Shown: piece by piece, positions 8,994 to 16,927 of the stretch | Position numbering within the stretch: position 1 is the first letter of the stretch | Layout of the letters: each line of letters opens with the position of its first letter | Origin: Microbacterium sp. CFH 31415 | GTDB lineage: Bacteria > Actinomycetota > Actinomycetes > Actinomycetales > Microbacteriaceae | Direction of reading: 5' to 3' | Assembly (NCBI RefSeq): GCF_022538185.1 | Contig: NZ_JAKYXC010000007.1 | Location: forward strand, 44,188 to 108,187 | DNA length: 64,000 nucleotides | Translations under genes and position numbers: made by a program | The notes under the pieces: model-generated | Seen by the model: the letters and a program-made list of their open reading frames with translations, nothing else | Databases searched by the model: none | What the model was told of the DNA's origin: nothing

Positions 8994-9099
8994 GGTCGCC
9001 TCCCGCGTGTGGAGCGCACAGGACGACGCATCCTGGCGTCGCCAGATCCTACCGCGCGCGCGTCGGGACGACGAAAACACCGGCTGCGGCTGCGACTGC

Positions 9100-9113
9100 G
9101 GGACCAACGTCCC
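9100..9113. promoter_or_regulatory. DevR/OsdR-like box between devS-like and usp genes
   Basis: GGGACCAACGTCCC has perfect GGGAC/GTCCC arms around a 4-bp centre. It lies 64 bp upstream of the stress protein at 9178 and about 107 bp upstream of the kinase start, so it could serve either gene or both. Confidence 0.55.
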
Positions 9114-9177
9114 GGTGTGCGCTCGCAGGACCACCGACACTGGGGGGGGTGGGCCAGGCACGCGAAAGGAGCATTCG

Positions 9178-10014
9178 GTGGGCGACGCCATCGCAGTCGG
9201 GGTATCGGACAGCAGCGCCTCTCGGAGGGCGGTCGAATGGGCGATCCATCGAGCCGTGCGCTCGAGCGCACAGCTGCTCCTGATCTCGGTCGTGGGCAGC
9301 GACTCCGGCGCCGCGGGCGAACGCGGGGTCGTGGAGCGTGCGCTCGCGGGAGCGGAGCTCCTCCTGGATCAGCTCACTCGCCGCGCATCCGAGCATGGGC
9401 TGACCGCCGAAGCGGTGGTCGACCGGGGCGATCCGCTCGCGCGACTCGTAGCCGCGTCGGAACGCGCGGCGCTGCTGGTGGTCGGCAGCGACCGGTTCAC
9501 CGGAAGCCGCCGGCGACGCGGTCCACTCGCGATGCGGGTCAGCGGTGAAGCGCACTGCCCTGTCGTGGTGGTGCCCGATCGTGATGTGGAGGGGAACGCC
9601 GGCGTCGTGGTGGGCGTGGACGGATCCGAGATCAGCGAGCGCGCGATCCGGTTCGCCGCGGAGGAGGCGGAGCGCCATGACGAAGAGCTCATCGCCGTGA
9701 AGAGCTGGTCGCCGATGCCGATGCCGATGCAGATCGGCACCCTCCCCAGCGAGTATCTCGCCGCCGCCCAGCAGCTCGCCGAGGAGGAGCTGGCGATCTC
9801 CCTGGCAGGCCTCCGGCAGGATCTGCCCGACCTGAGGGTGCGCACGGTGGTCGAACCCGAGTATCCGGCGGCTCTCCTGCGCCGCATCGGGGCGGGTGCA
9901 CGGATGGTCGTCGCCGGCAGCCACGGACGAGGCGCGCTCCGCCGCTTCCTGCTTGGGTCGACGACGCAGCTGCTCCTCGAAGAGCCGCCGACGGTCGTGG
10001 CCGTCGTGCGCTGA
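9178..10014 (+). CDS. Universal stress protein, tandem UspA domains
   Basis: A 278-residue protein with two UspA domains. The first (1-137) starts IAVGVSDSSASRRAVEW and ends CPVVVVPD. The second (138-278) starts GVVVGVDGSEISERA and carries an intact ATP loop, GSHGRGALRRFLLGSTT. GTG 9178 is chosen because AAAGGA is 8 nt upstream and the family N-terminus begins there. It is divergent from the sensor kinase gene and converges on the P-type ATPase gene. The DevR-like box at 9100 suggests it is a target of the adjacent two-component system. Confidence 0.9.
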   Translation: MGDAIAVGVSDSSASRRAVEWAIHRAVRSSAQLLLISVVGSDSGAAGERGVVERALAGAELLLDQLTRRASEHGLTAEAVVDRGDPLARLVAASERAALLVVGSDRFTGSRRRRGPLAMRVSGEAHCPVVVVPDRDVEGNAGVVVGVDGSEISERAIRFAAEEAERHDEELIAVKSWSPMPMPMQIGTLPSEYLAAAQQLAEEELAISLAGLRQDLPDLRVRTVVEPEYPAALLRRIGAGARMVVAGSHGRGALRRFLLGSTTQLLLEEPPTVVAVVR

Positions 10015-10034
10015 CCGCGGACGACGGTGTCCGC

Positions 10035-11927
10035 TCACCGCCGCATGGCGTCGTGCTTCCGACTCGCCGCTGCGCGTTCGCCCAACCCGAGGGGCGGGCC
10101 GCCGAGCGCTCTCAGTGCGTACAGGATCGTCGCGAGGTCGACGAGCTCCTGCGTCAGCGCTCCCGCCACGGCCGGGATGACCCCGGTCATCGCCACGAGC
10201 ATCAGCCCGATGCTCAGCGCGATGCCGATCCAGATCGCGGTGAGCGCGACGCGCAGGGTATGGCGGCCGATAGCGACCGCGTCGACGATTCCAGCCAGCG
10301 AGTCCACCAGGATCACCACGTCGGCGGCGTCTCCGGCCGCGGTCGCGCCCTTGGCTCCCATGGCGACCCCGACGTCGGAGGCCGCGAGGACGGGCGCGTC
10401 GTTGACGCCGTCGCCGACCATCATCACGGGGCGGGGCGTCATTCCATGCGCCAGCTCGACCTTCGCGCCGGGAAGGATCTCGGCGTGCACCTCCTCGATT
10501 CCCACGTCCCGGGCGATCGAGGTCGCGGTCGGCAGCGTGTCGCCCGTGAGCATCGCAATGCGCTCGACACCGTTCTCGCCGAGCCACGTCACGACGTCGG
10601 CGGACTCGGGTCTCGGATCGTCGGCGAGCACGAGAGTGCCGGCGAAGCGCCCGTCGATGGCGACGTACGCTGCGGCCTCCCCCGGGCCGAGCGCCGCCCG
10701 TGTCGTGTCGGGGGCGAGGGTGGCGACGTACGCCGGCTTGCCGACCACGACCCGGCGGTCGCCGAAGGTCGCCTCGACGCCGTTGGTGGCGACTTCGCTG
10801 GCGTCGTCCGTCGTCAGCAGCGCGAGGCCCTGCTCCACGGCGGCGCGGCGGATGCCGGCGGCGAGCACGTGAGAGGAGTACTGCTCAGCGGATGCTGCGA
10901 GCTGCAGCACCTCGTCGGCACTGAATCCCTCGGCAGGGCGGACCGCGACGAGGTCGGGCCGTCCCTCGGTGAGCGTGCCCGTCTTGTCGAACGCGACCGA
11001 GCGCACGCGCGCCAGCTGTTCGATGACCGCTCCGCTCTTCATGATCACACCGGCCTTCGCGGCGCGCGACAGCCCGCCCAGGAACGCCACCGGCGCCGCG
11101 ATCAGGAGCGGGCACGGCGTGGCGAGCACGAGAACTTCGGCGAACCGCGTGGGATCTCCCGACAGCGCCCACGCGGTGCCCGCCAGGACGAGGGACACCG
11201 CGGTGAACGGGATCGCGAATCGATCCGCCAGCCGGACGACAGGTGCCCGTGAGTCCTGCGCCCCCTGGACGAGTGCGACGATCTGCTGGTACTGGCTGTC
11301 TGCGCTCAGGCGCGTGGCACGAATGCGCACCGCGCGCGGCCCGTTGATCGATCCCGACATCACCTCGCTTCCTGCGTCGCGGGTCACCGGCATGCTCTCG
11401 CCGGTGAGCGAGGACGCGTCGAACGAGCCTGTGGCAGTGATCAGGATGCCGTCGACGGGCACGATCTCGGAGGGGCGCACGAGGAGGACGTCGCCGATGG
11501 CGACCTCCTCCACGGCGCGATCCTCCACCTCGTCACGCTCTCCGGCGCCCGGATGGATGACGTGGGCGGTGCGCGGCGACCGGTCCAGCAACGCGGTCAG
11601 ATCTCGCCTGGCGCGCCGACCCGCGAACTCTTCGAGTGCTTCGCCGCCCGACAGCATCAGCACGACGATCAGCGAAGCGAGATACTCGCCGACGGCGAGC
11701 GTGGCGATCATCGCCACGACGGCGAGGATGTCGAGACCGATGTGCCCACGGAGGACGTCGCGCACCATGCCGACGATCGTCCAGGCGATGAACAGCCCGA
11801 CGTACGCGGTCGCAAGCCACCTCGCCGGGCCGGCCGCGCCCGAGAACTGCAGTCCCAGGACGACGGCGAGGATCACGACCGACACCGTGATCACCGGGTA
11901 CCGCCGTACGGTGCGAACCAGCTTCAC
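10035..11927 (-). CDS. Heavy-metal translocating P-type (P1B) ATPase
   Basis: A 630-residue P1B-type ATPase if GTG 11927 is the start; an in-frame TTG at 11963 would add 12 residues. Visible motifs in order: TGES (actuator), TPCPLL in the sixth helix (the metal-site CPx variant with one Cys), DKTGTLTEG with phospho-Asp at about 314, and GDGVNDAPVL near the C-terminus. There is no N-terminal CxxC metal-binding domain. The one-Cys TPCPL site leaves the metal open (Zn, Cd, Co or Mn). In mycobacteria related pumps belong to the DosR regulon, which fits the context here. Confidence 0.9.
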   Translation of the reverse strand: MKLVRTVRRYPVITVSVVILAVVLGLQFSGAAGPARWLATAYVGLFIAWTIVGMVRDVLRGHIGLDILAVVAMIATLAVGEYLASLIVVLMLSGGEALEEFAGRRARRDLTALLDRSPRTAHVIHPGAGERDEVEDRAVEEVAIGDVLLVRPSEIVPVDGILITATGSFDASSLTGESMPVTRDAGSEVMSGSINGPRAVRIRATRLSADSQYQQIVALVQGAQDSRAPVVRLADRFAIPFTAVSLVLAGTAWALSGDPTRFAEVLVLATPCPLLIAAPVAFLGGLSRAAKAGVIMKSGAVIEQLARVRSVAFDKTGTLTEGRPDLVAVRPAEGFSADEVLQLAASAEQYSSHVLAAGIRRAAVEQGLALLTTDDASEVATNGVEATFGDRRVVVGKPAYVATLAPDTTRAALGPGEAAAYVAIDGRFAGTLVLADDPRPESADVVTWLGENGVERIAMLTGDTLPTATSIARDVGIEEVHAEILPGAKVELAHGMTPRPVMMVGDGVNDAPVLAASDVGVAMGAKGATAAGDAADVVILVDSLAGIVDAVAIGRHTLRVALTAIWIGIALSIGLMLVAMTGVIPAVAGALTQELVDLATILYALRALGGPPLGLGERAAASRKHDAMRR

Positions 11928-11979
11928 ATGCCCAGCATCCCGGCTCCTCTGCTCGATCGCCAAACGCGAGGCCGCGAGA

Positions 11980-12384
11980 TCACTGCAGCTGCCACCACGG
12001 CATCATCGGCCAGACGTCGGGGATGTAGGCCATCACCCGCGAGATCGCCGCCGTGAAGAGCCAGAGCCCGAACCCTGCGGCGGTGATGATCCAGGCGATC
12101 ATCTTGTGCTCTTCGAAGTCGGGAAGCAGGCGACCCTCCTTGTCACGCTGCACACCGGCCAGCGTCAGGATGAGGTCGATGAGCCACCAGACGCCGAACC
12201 CGCCGACGGTCAGCAGCTTGATGATCCCGGTCCCGATCTTGCCGAGGTAGAAGCGGTCGACGCCGAGGAACCCGAGCAGCCAGGCGAACATCCACGTGGC
12301 GATGAACGACCTGTCCGACATCGCGATCTGCGACGGAGCGCCCACGCCTGCCGGCACGTGCGGCGGGGCTGTGTTGGTGGACAT
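11980..12384 (-). CDS. TM2-domain membrane protein
   Basis: A 134-residue protein with a TM2 domain (about residues 25-80): FIATWMFAWLLGFLGVDRFYLG, a short turn, then LLTVGGFGVWWLIDLI, the DRFYLGK turn being diagnostic. A third hydrophobic segment follows near residues 98-120. Function of TM2 proteins in bacteria is unknown. ATG 12384 is 5 nt after GGAGGAT-type sequence; an upstream in-frame Met is less well placed. A DevR-like box lies 49 bp upstream, tying it to the stress island. Confidence 0.88.
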   Translation of the reverse strand: MSTNTAPPHVPAGVGAPSQIAMSDRSFIATWMFAWLLGFLGVDRFYLGKIGTGIIKLLTVGGFGVWWLIDLILTLAGVQRDKEGRLLPDFEEHKMIAWIITAAGFGLWLFTAAISRVMAYIPDVWPMMPWWQLQ

Positions 12385-12432
12385 GGCATCCTCCTTCACC
12401 CCTCACACTGCGCCAACGCAGCACGGGTACAC

Positions 12433-12446
12433 GGGTCGAAGGTCCC
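12433..12446. promoter_or_regulatory. DevR/OsdR-like box upstream of TM2 gene
   Basis: GGGTCGAAGGTCCC, reverse complement GGGACCTTCGACCC. It differs from the 5188-5201 box at one position and lies 49 bp upstream of the TM2-protein start. Confidence 0.5.
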
Positions 12447-12613
12447 GCGCGAACCCCGGCCGAAGGTGAGAGCCCCCCGGCGATCGCCGCCGCGGCGCGC
12501 GACGCCGGCGTACCGCCGCACCAGAGACGAACTGTTCGCCGCGCGTCATCCTTGGTGCGGGTTGCGGATAGTGCACGACGCGCGGGCTCACGCAGCGCTA
12601 TCGTCGCAGCAGC

Positions 12614-12650
12614 GGTGCGGGTTCCGGCGAGGGAATCCGCACCCTTTCTT
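12614..12650 (+). terminator. Orphan hairpin with T-rich tail (plus strand)
   Basis: A 12-bp stem (GGTGCGGGTTCC paired with GGAATCCGCACC, one G-T pair) with a 6-base loop GGCGAG, followed by CTTTCTTT. It looks like an intrinsic terminator reading on the plus strand, but no plus-strand gene lies upstream. It may end an unannotated small RNA or be a chance structure. Confidence 0.4.
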
Positions 12651-12701
12651 TCGTCTGATGAGAATCAGAGCGGCGCCGGGAGACGTCCACGACAACGACG
12701 A

Positions 12702-12723
12702 AACCCCCGGAAATCCGGGGGTT
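12702..12723 (-). terminator. Intrinsic terminator after tRNA-Met
   Basis: Perfect 9-bp inverted repeat AACCCCCGG/CCGGGGGTT with a 4-base loop, 9 bp past the 3' end of tRNA-Met on the minus strand, ending in a short T run. It likely terminates the tRNA-Thr/tRNA-Met transcript. Confidence 0.75.
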
Positions 12724-12731
12724 CTAATCTG

Positions 12732-12805
12732 TAGCAGGAGCGGGGCTTGAACCCGCGACCTCACGATTATGAGTCGTGCGCTCTCACCAACTGAGCTACC
12801 CTGCC
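12732..12805 (-). tRNA. tRNA-Met (CAT), elongator type
   Basis: A 74-nt cloverleaf with anticodon CAT at 12771-12769 in a seven-base loop on an ACGAC/GTCGT-type stem, and T-loop TTCAAGC. Position 1 is G opposite T72, not the unpaired C1-A72 of initiator tRNA, so it is an elongator. The sequence resembles actinobacterial tRNA-Met more than lysidine-type tRNA-Ile. CCA is not encoded. Confidence 0.93.
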
Positions 12806-12828
12806 GCGTCACACCTCACGATGTTCCG

Positions 12829-12900
12829 AGCCCCGAGTCAGGATTGAACTGACGACCCCTTCCTTACCATGGAAGTGCTCTGCCACTGAGCTATCGGGGC
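12829..12900 (-). tRNA. tRNA-Thr (GGT)
   Basis: A 72-nt cloverleaf with acceptor stem GCCCCGA/TCGGGGC, anticodon arm CTTCC-ATGGTAA-GGAAG giving anticodon GGT, and T-loop TTCAATC. It lies 23 bp upstream of tRNA-Met on the same strand and is probably co-transcribed with it. CCA is not encoded. Confidence 0.95.
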
Positions 12901-12965
12901 ACACTGCCCGCGTGCGGGCAACTAGAAGAGGATACCAGAGCAACGGCACCACTCTTGAATCGAGG

Positions 12966-14579
12966 TCAGCCTCCGGTGTGCTCCCGCAGCCAGGGCAGCG
13001 GGTCGATCGCGGTCTTGCCGTTGAGGAGGAGCTCGAAATGCGTGTGGGCGCCGTACGAACGGCCGGTGTTGCCCGTGCGACCGAGCACCGTGCCGACCGT
13101 GACGTGCTGACCCTGCGACACCTGGATCGAGCCGTACTCCATGTGCGCGTAGTGGCTCGAGATGAGCTGGCCGTCGATCACGTGGTCGATGATCACGTGC
13201 ACGCCGTAGGCGCCGCCCGCTTCTGAGGCCACACGCACGGTGCCGTCGGCGATCGCCTGGATCGGCGCACCCGCGCCGGGCGTGAAGTCGATGCCCTCGT
13301 GCATGCGGCCGGAGCGCATGCCGAAGCCGTACGACATGGTGACGCCGACGGCGAACGGCCACTGGATCGCGGCGTTCGGGTCGTTGACGAAGAGGTTGGA
13401 GAAGTTGCGGATGCCCGCCTCGGACGCGAGCTCGGCGACCGTCGTCGTGCCGTAGTTCTCGGTGCGGTCGAGCGTGTCGGCCGCGATGCCGGCCGGCGCG
13501 ACGTAGGCCTGGATCTCGTCGGCGTCGACCTCGGTGACGGTGGTCGCGCCGGGGGCGAGGATCGACATCGACGTCTCGGCACCGCCGGCGGCTGCCACGG
13601 CCTCGGCGGGGGTGGTCATTCCGACTGTCATGAGACCGACGATGCCCATCACGCCCACCGAGAACGACGCTGCGGTCAGGCGCTTGAAGGACGCGCCGCG
13701 GTTCACGCGCGCTTTGCGCGGAGCGGTATGTGCGGCCTGGACGGGCTCCGCGGCGGGCTCGGCGGCGTCGACCGTCGTGACCTGCTCGTCCTGGACGGGC
13801 AGCTCACCGGTGAACGAGAACAGGCGGGCAGCGGCTTCGAATTCATCGGAAGCGGATGCCGCGGCCCGCGGCCCCTCCGACGGGTCGGTGACCCGCTCGG
13901 CGGCGATCGTCGGCTCGCCGACCGGGGTCTCGTCGGGAACGACTTCGAGCACGGTGACCTCTTCGGTCACCGGCGCGACGGTCGGCTCGAGCAGCTGGAA
14001 CGGCTCGGCGGGTGCGAGGACGGCCTCGAGCATCGGTGCCGGAGCCTCAGCCGACGGGAGGTCCGCGTGGAAGACGGGTGCGGGACGCTCGACCTCGGCC
14101 GGGGCGGCGAGCGCGATGGGCGGCACGACCACGGCGGGCTGCTCGCCCGTGCGCGGAACGCGGCGAGCGCGACGGCTCATCGGCGCGGGCTGCGCGACCA
14201 CCGGCTGCGGTGCGGGGGCGACAGGCACCGCGGCTGCGATCGGGTCGGCGATGTGGATGGGCGCTGCCGGAACCTCGATCGCGGACGGGGCCGGGGCGGG
14301 GGCCACGGGAGCGGCAGGCAGATCGGTGAGGGGCTGCACGCGCGCGAGGTCCTCGACCTCGGCCGCCGCGATCACCGGACTGTCGGTCGGCGCCGAGGGC
14401 GCAGCATCCTTCTGCTTCTCTTCGACCGGGCGGCCCCACACGACGGCGGGACGCTCGGAAGCCGCACCGGCGGCCCTGCGACGGAGCTCCGCACGTGACG
14501 TCCCGAGGGTCTCCGAGGTCGCCTGGACAGGCGTCGAGGAGGTGCGGCTGGAACGGCGCGTGCGGGCGGGCTCAGCCAT
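12966..14579 (-). CDS. M23-family metallopeptidase, membrane-anchored
   Basis: A 537-residue cell-wall protein. A long Pro/Ala/Glu-rich, low-complexity N-terminal cytoplasmic or spacer region (about 1-300) is followed by one hydrophobic segment (about 312-340). The C-terminal M23/LytM domain (about 420-537) carries the metal ligands in HEGIDFTPG and the HTHFELLLNG motif. Predicted role: zinc endopeptidase cutting or remodelling peptidoglycan cross-links outside the membrane. ATG 14579 (MAEPARTRR) fits homologue starts, but there is no clear ribosome site. The 196 bp upstream hold no other gene. Confidence 0.88.
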   Translation of the reverse strand: MAEPARTRRSSRTSSTPVQATSETLGTSRAELRRRAAGAASERPAVVWGRPVEEKQKDAAPSAPTDSPVIAAAEVEDLARVQPLTDLPAAPVAPAPAPSAIEVPAAPIHIADPIAAAVPVAPAPQPVVAQPAPMSRRARRVPRTGEQPAVVVPPIALAAPAEVERPAPVFHADLPSAEAPAPMLEAVLAPAEPFQLLEPTVAPVTEEVTVLEVVPDETPVGEPTIAAERVTDPSEGPRAAASASDEFEAAARLFSFTGELPVQDEQVTTVDAAEPAAEPVQAAHTAPRKARVNRGASFKRLTAASFSVGVMGIVGLMTVGMTTPAEAVAAAGGAETSMSILAPGATTVTEVDADEIQAYVAPAGIAADTLDRTENYGTTTVAELASEAGIRNFSNLFVNDPNAAIQWPFAVGVTMSYGFGMRSGRMHEGIDFTPGAGAPIQAIADGTVRVASEAGGAYGVHVIIDHVIDGQLISSHYAHMEYGSIQVSQGQHVTVGTVLGRTGNTGRSYGAHTHFELLLNGKTAIDPLPWLREHTGG

Positions 14580-14775
14580 CGGGGCGTCAAAAGGCAAGCG
14601 GGGGGCTCTCGGGTCGTGTCGCTCGGGGGGCAACGGTACGGTCTTCGGGCAAGTGATGACTTCCGCCGTTCGGGCGACGAAAGTAACGATCGCATAAACA
14701 CTACATGGGGAGACCTGGGAATGCCATGAGCGGTGTGGACAACTCACCGCGTTTCGTGGAGATCCTTGCGAACGC

Positions 14776-15582
14776 TCAGGCTTCGTCGGCGAGCGCCGCG
14801 TCGACCAGCCGCTCGAAGATCACCGGAGTCGACGCCACGATCAGGTGCCGCGACCGCTCAGAGTCATCCCGGACGAACGTGAACGAACCGCCCGCCTCCG
14901 TGACCAGCAGCGAGCCCGCTGCGTGATCCCACGGCGCGAGGCCACGCTCGAAGTAGCCGTCCAGCCGCCCAGCGGCGACCCACGCGAAGTCGAGCGACGC
15001 TGCGCCTCCACGGCGGATGTCGCGGGCCATCGGCATCACCCGGCCGACGCGGGCCAGGTCGCCGGCATGCGTCGTCGGGTCGTAGCCGAAGCCTGTCGCC
15101 AGCAGCGCACCTGCGGCCGACACGTCGGCGTTCACGGTCAGCGACTGGTGGCCGAGCCAGGCGCCCTCCCCCCGTGCGGCCCGGAACATCTCGCCCGACG
15201 CCGGCGCGTACACGGCTCCAGCGACGGCTTCCCACTCCCCCGGTGTCGGTTCGCCGATGACGGCCGCGATGCTGACGGCGTAGGCCGGGATGCCGTATGC
15301 GTAGTTGACGGTTCCGTCGATCGGGTCGACGACCCAGGTGACGTCGGTCCTCCCACGCTCGGCTCCGGTCTCCTCACCGAGGAACCCGTCGTCGGGTCGG
15401 GCATCCGCGAGGCGTGCCCGAATGAGCTCTTCCACCTCGCGGTCCGCTTCGGTGACGATGTCGGCGAGCGCCGACTTCGTCGCGGCGATCGCGACCCCCG
15501 CCGTGCGACGCACCCGCGCCAGCTCACCGGCTTCGCGGGCGATGTCGACGGCCAGGGACTCGAGTTCCTTCGCGAGCGTCAT
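14776..15582 (-). CDS. Inositol monophosphatase family protein
   Basis: A 268-residue Mg-dependent sugar-phosphatase fold. Metal-site motifs are in order: GEETG (residues about 69-73), WVVDPIDGTVNY (83-94, the DPxDGT signature) and PWDHAAGSLLVTEAGG near residue 220. Substrates in this family include inositol-1-phosphate, histidinol phosphate and fructose bisphosphate, and I cannot choose among them. The start lies 6 nt after a TAGCGT -10 hexamer, so the mRNA is probably leaderless. The gene stands alone. Confidence 0.9.
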   Translation of the reverse strand: MTLAKELESLAVDIAREAGELARVRRTAGVAIAATKSALADIVTEADREVEELIRARLADARPDDGFLGEETGAERGRTDVTWVVDPIDGTVNYAYGIPAYAVSIAAVIGEPTPGEWEAVAGAVYAPASGEMFRAARGEGAWLGHQSLTVNADVSAAGALLATGFGYDPTTHAGDLARVGRVMPMARDIRRGGAASLDFAWVAAGRLDGYFERGLAPWDHAAGSLLVTEAGGSFTFVRDDSERSRHLIVASTPVIFERLVDAALADEA

Positions 15583-15656
15583 CCCCTCACGCTATCGGGC
15601 GCCGCGAGACACGACGCGCGATAGCGCTGCGGGACGCGGCATCCGCTCCGCAGCTC

Positions 15657-16712
15657 TCACCAGGCGCCATGCCCGCACGCCCTGCCGTGCCTGCCGGCGC
15701 TGGTCATGTCGACCTTCCACACCTCGCCGTCGACCGTCACGACGAAGGCGGAGCGGCGCGAGAAGTCCACGGAGGTCGGCAGGTCCAGCCCTGCGGCGAT
15801 CACGGAGACCGTGCCGTTGCGGTTGACCTTCAGCAGTTCACCGCTGTCGGGCAGCGCGGGAGAGCCGGGCTCGACGTCACCGGGAGAGTCGCCCTGCGAC
15901 AGGGCGTACAGACCGCACGCGCCCCACTCCACGTCGACGAGAAGGCTGGCCCCCGACGCCACCTGTCGCGACTGCGGGTGGCGCAGGCTGAGCGACACCA
16001 CCTTGCCGGTCGCCGGCAGGTGCGGCACGGGCCCCGCCTCGGTCATGTAGATCCTGGATCCCTTGACGTCCAGACCCGTCGGCACGATGTTGCCGTACTG
16101 CGCGATGAGCGTGATGTCACCCGACAGCGAGACCTTGAGCAGGCGGTTCATGTGCCCGTCGGTGACGAGGAATCCCCCACGGATCGGCTGCATCGCGAAC
16201 TGGAGCCCGGCGGCCACGAAGAAGTCGATCTCAGGCGGCGGCGGATTCTCGACCGTCCACGAGCCGAGGTCGGCGATCGTCGTGAAGCTGTGTCGGCCGT
16301 CGACGCGGTAGATGCCTGCGATGTCGTCGGCCGTGCCGCCGGGCACGCCGTCGCCGACCAATGTCACCAGGACGTAGGCGGTCTTGCCGATGAAAGCCAC
16401 GTCGATCGCGCCGCCGAGCGGCAGGATCGCCGGCGGCAGTCCTGTCACGTACGGCGTCTTCGCTCCTGTCCGCGGATCGATCCGGGTGACCTGACCGATC
16501 CTCCCCTCGGTGACGTACAGGGCGCCGTCCGGTCCGATGGTGCTGCCGCTGGCGCCCTGCAGTCCGGAAGCGAGAAGCGATGCGACGGGCTTCCCGCCGG
16601 GCTTCCCGCCCTCACCCGCTACCGCCGCTCCGCCCGTCGCGACGCCGAGCAGCGACGCCACGGTGAGCGCCGCGACCACGGCACCCGTCACGATCCTTCT
16701 CCTGATACCCAT
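15657..16712 (-). CDS. ScyD/ScyE-family secreted protein
   Basis: A 351-residue exported protein with a signal peptide (about 1-32, Arg-rich start, hydrophobic core, cleavage near AVAG). The mature part has repeats like GPDGALYVTEGRIGQVTRIDP, typical of six-bladed NHL/SMP-30-like propellers. It matches the ScyD/ScyE family, named for cyanobacterial scytonemin-cluster genes but widespread in actinobacteria with no known role. AGGAGGG lies 7 nt before ATG 16712. It is divergent from the FAD oxidoreductase gene. Confidence 0.8.
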   Translation of the reverse strand: MGIRRRIVTGAVVAALTVASLLGVATGGAAVAGEGGKPGGKPVASLLASGLQGASGSTIGPDGALYVTEGRIGQVTRIDPRTGAKTPYVTGLPPAILPLGGAIDVAFIGKTAYVLVTLVGDGVPGGTADDIAGIYRVDGRHSFTTIADLGSWTVENPPPPEIDFFVAAGLQFAMQPIRGGFLVTDGHMNRLLKVSLSGDITLIAQYGNIVPTGLDVKGSRIYMTEAGPVPHLPATGKVVSLSLRHPQSRQVASGASLLVDVEWGACGLYALSQGDSPGDVEPGSPALPDSGELLKVNRNGTVSVIAAGLDLPTSVDFSRRSAFVVTVDGEVWKVDMTSAGRHGRACGHGAW

Positions 16713-16927
16713 GAGAGCCCTCCTGGCCTCGCACGACCGCGCTGATCTCCCCGCGCTTCGACCGTCCTCCGACCGCACGCCACGGTCAACGCGTCGGCCG
16801 GCATCTGAGGGTCCGCGCGCGAAGAATGAGGGGGTGGGGGTGTTCGTCTGAGGATGCCCGGGATGCGGCATCCGCTCGCCGTCCTGGGGACAGGCGAGCG
16901 CCTCCTGCCCCCGGCTAGCGTGGAGGG

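Larger units (their letters stand above)
12385..12701. other. Intergenic stretch without a gene
   Basis: About 320 bp between the TM2 gene and the tRNA-Met terminator. It holds a DevR-like box (12433-12446), two near-copies of a GGTGCGGGTT word (about 12554 and 12614) and a strong hairpin with a pyrimidine/T-rich tail on the plus strand (12614-12650). I see no convincing open reading frame. Confidence 0.6.

Noticed and set aside
12732..12805. Initiator tRNA or lysidine-type tRNA-Ile for the CAT anticodon
   Set aside because: Position 1 is G paired with T72, unlike the C1-A72 mismatch of initiators, and the body matches actinobacterial elongator tRNA-Met.
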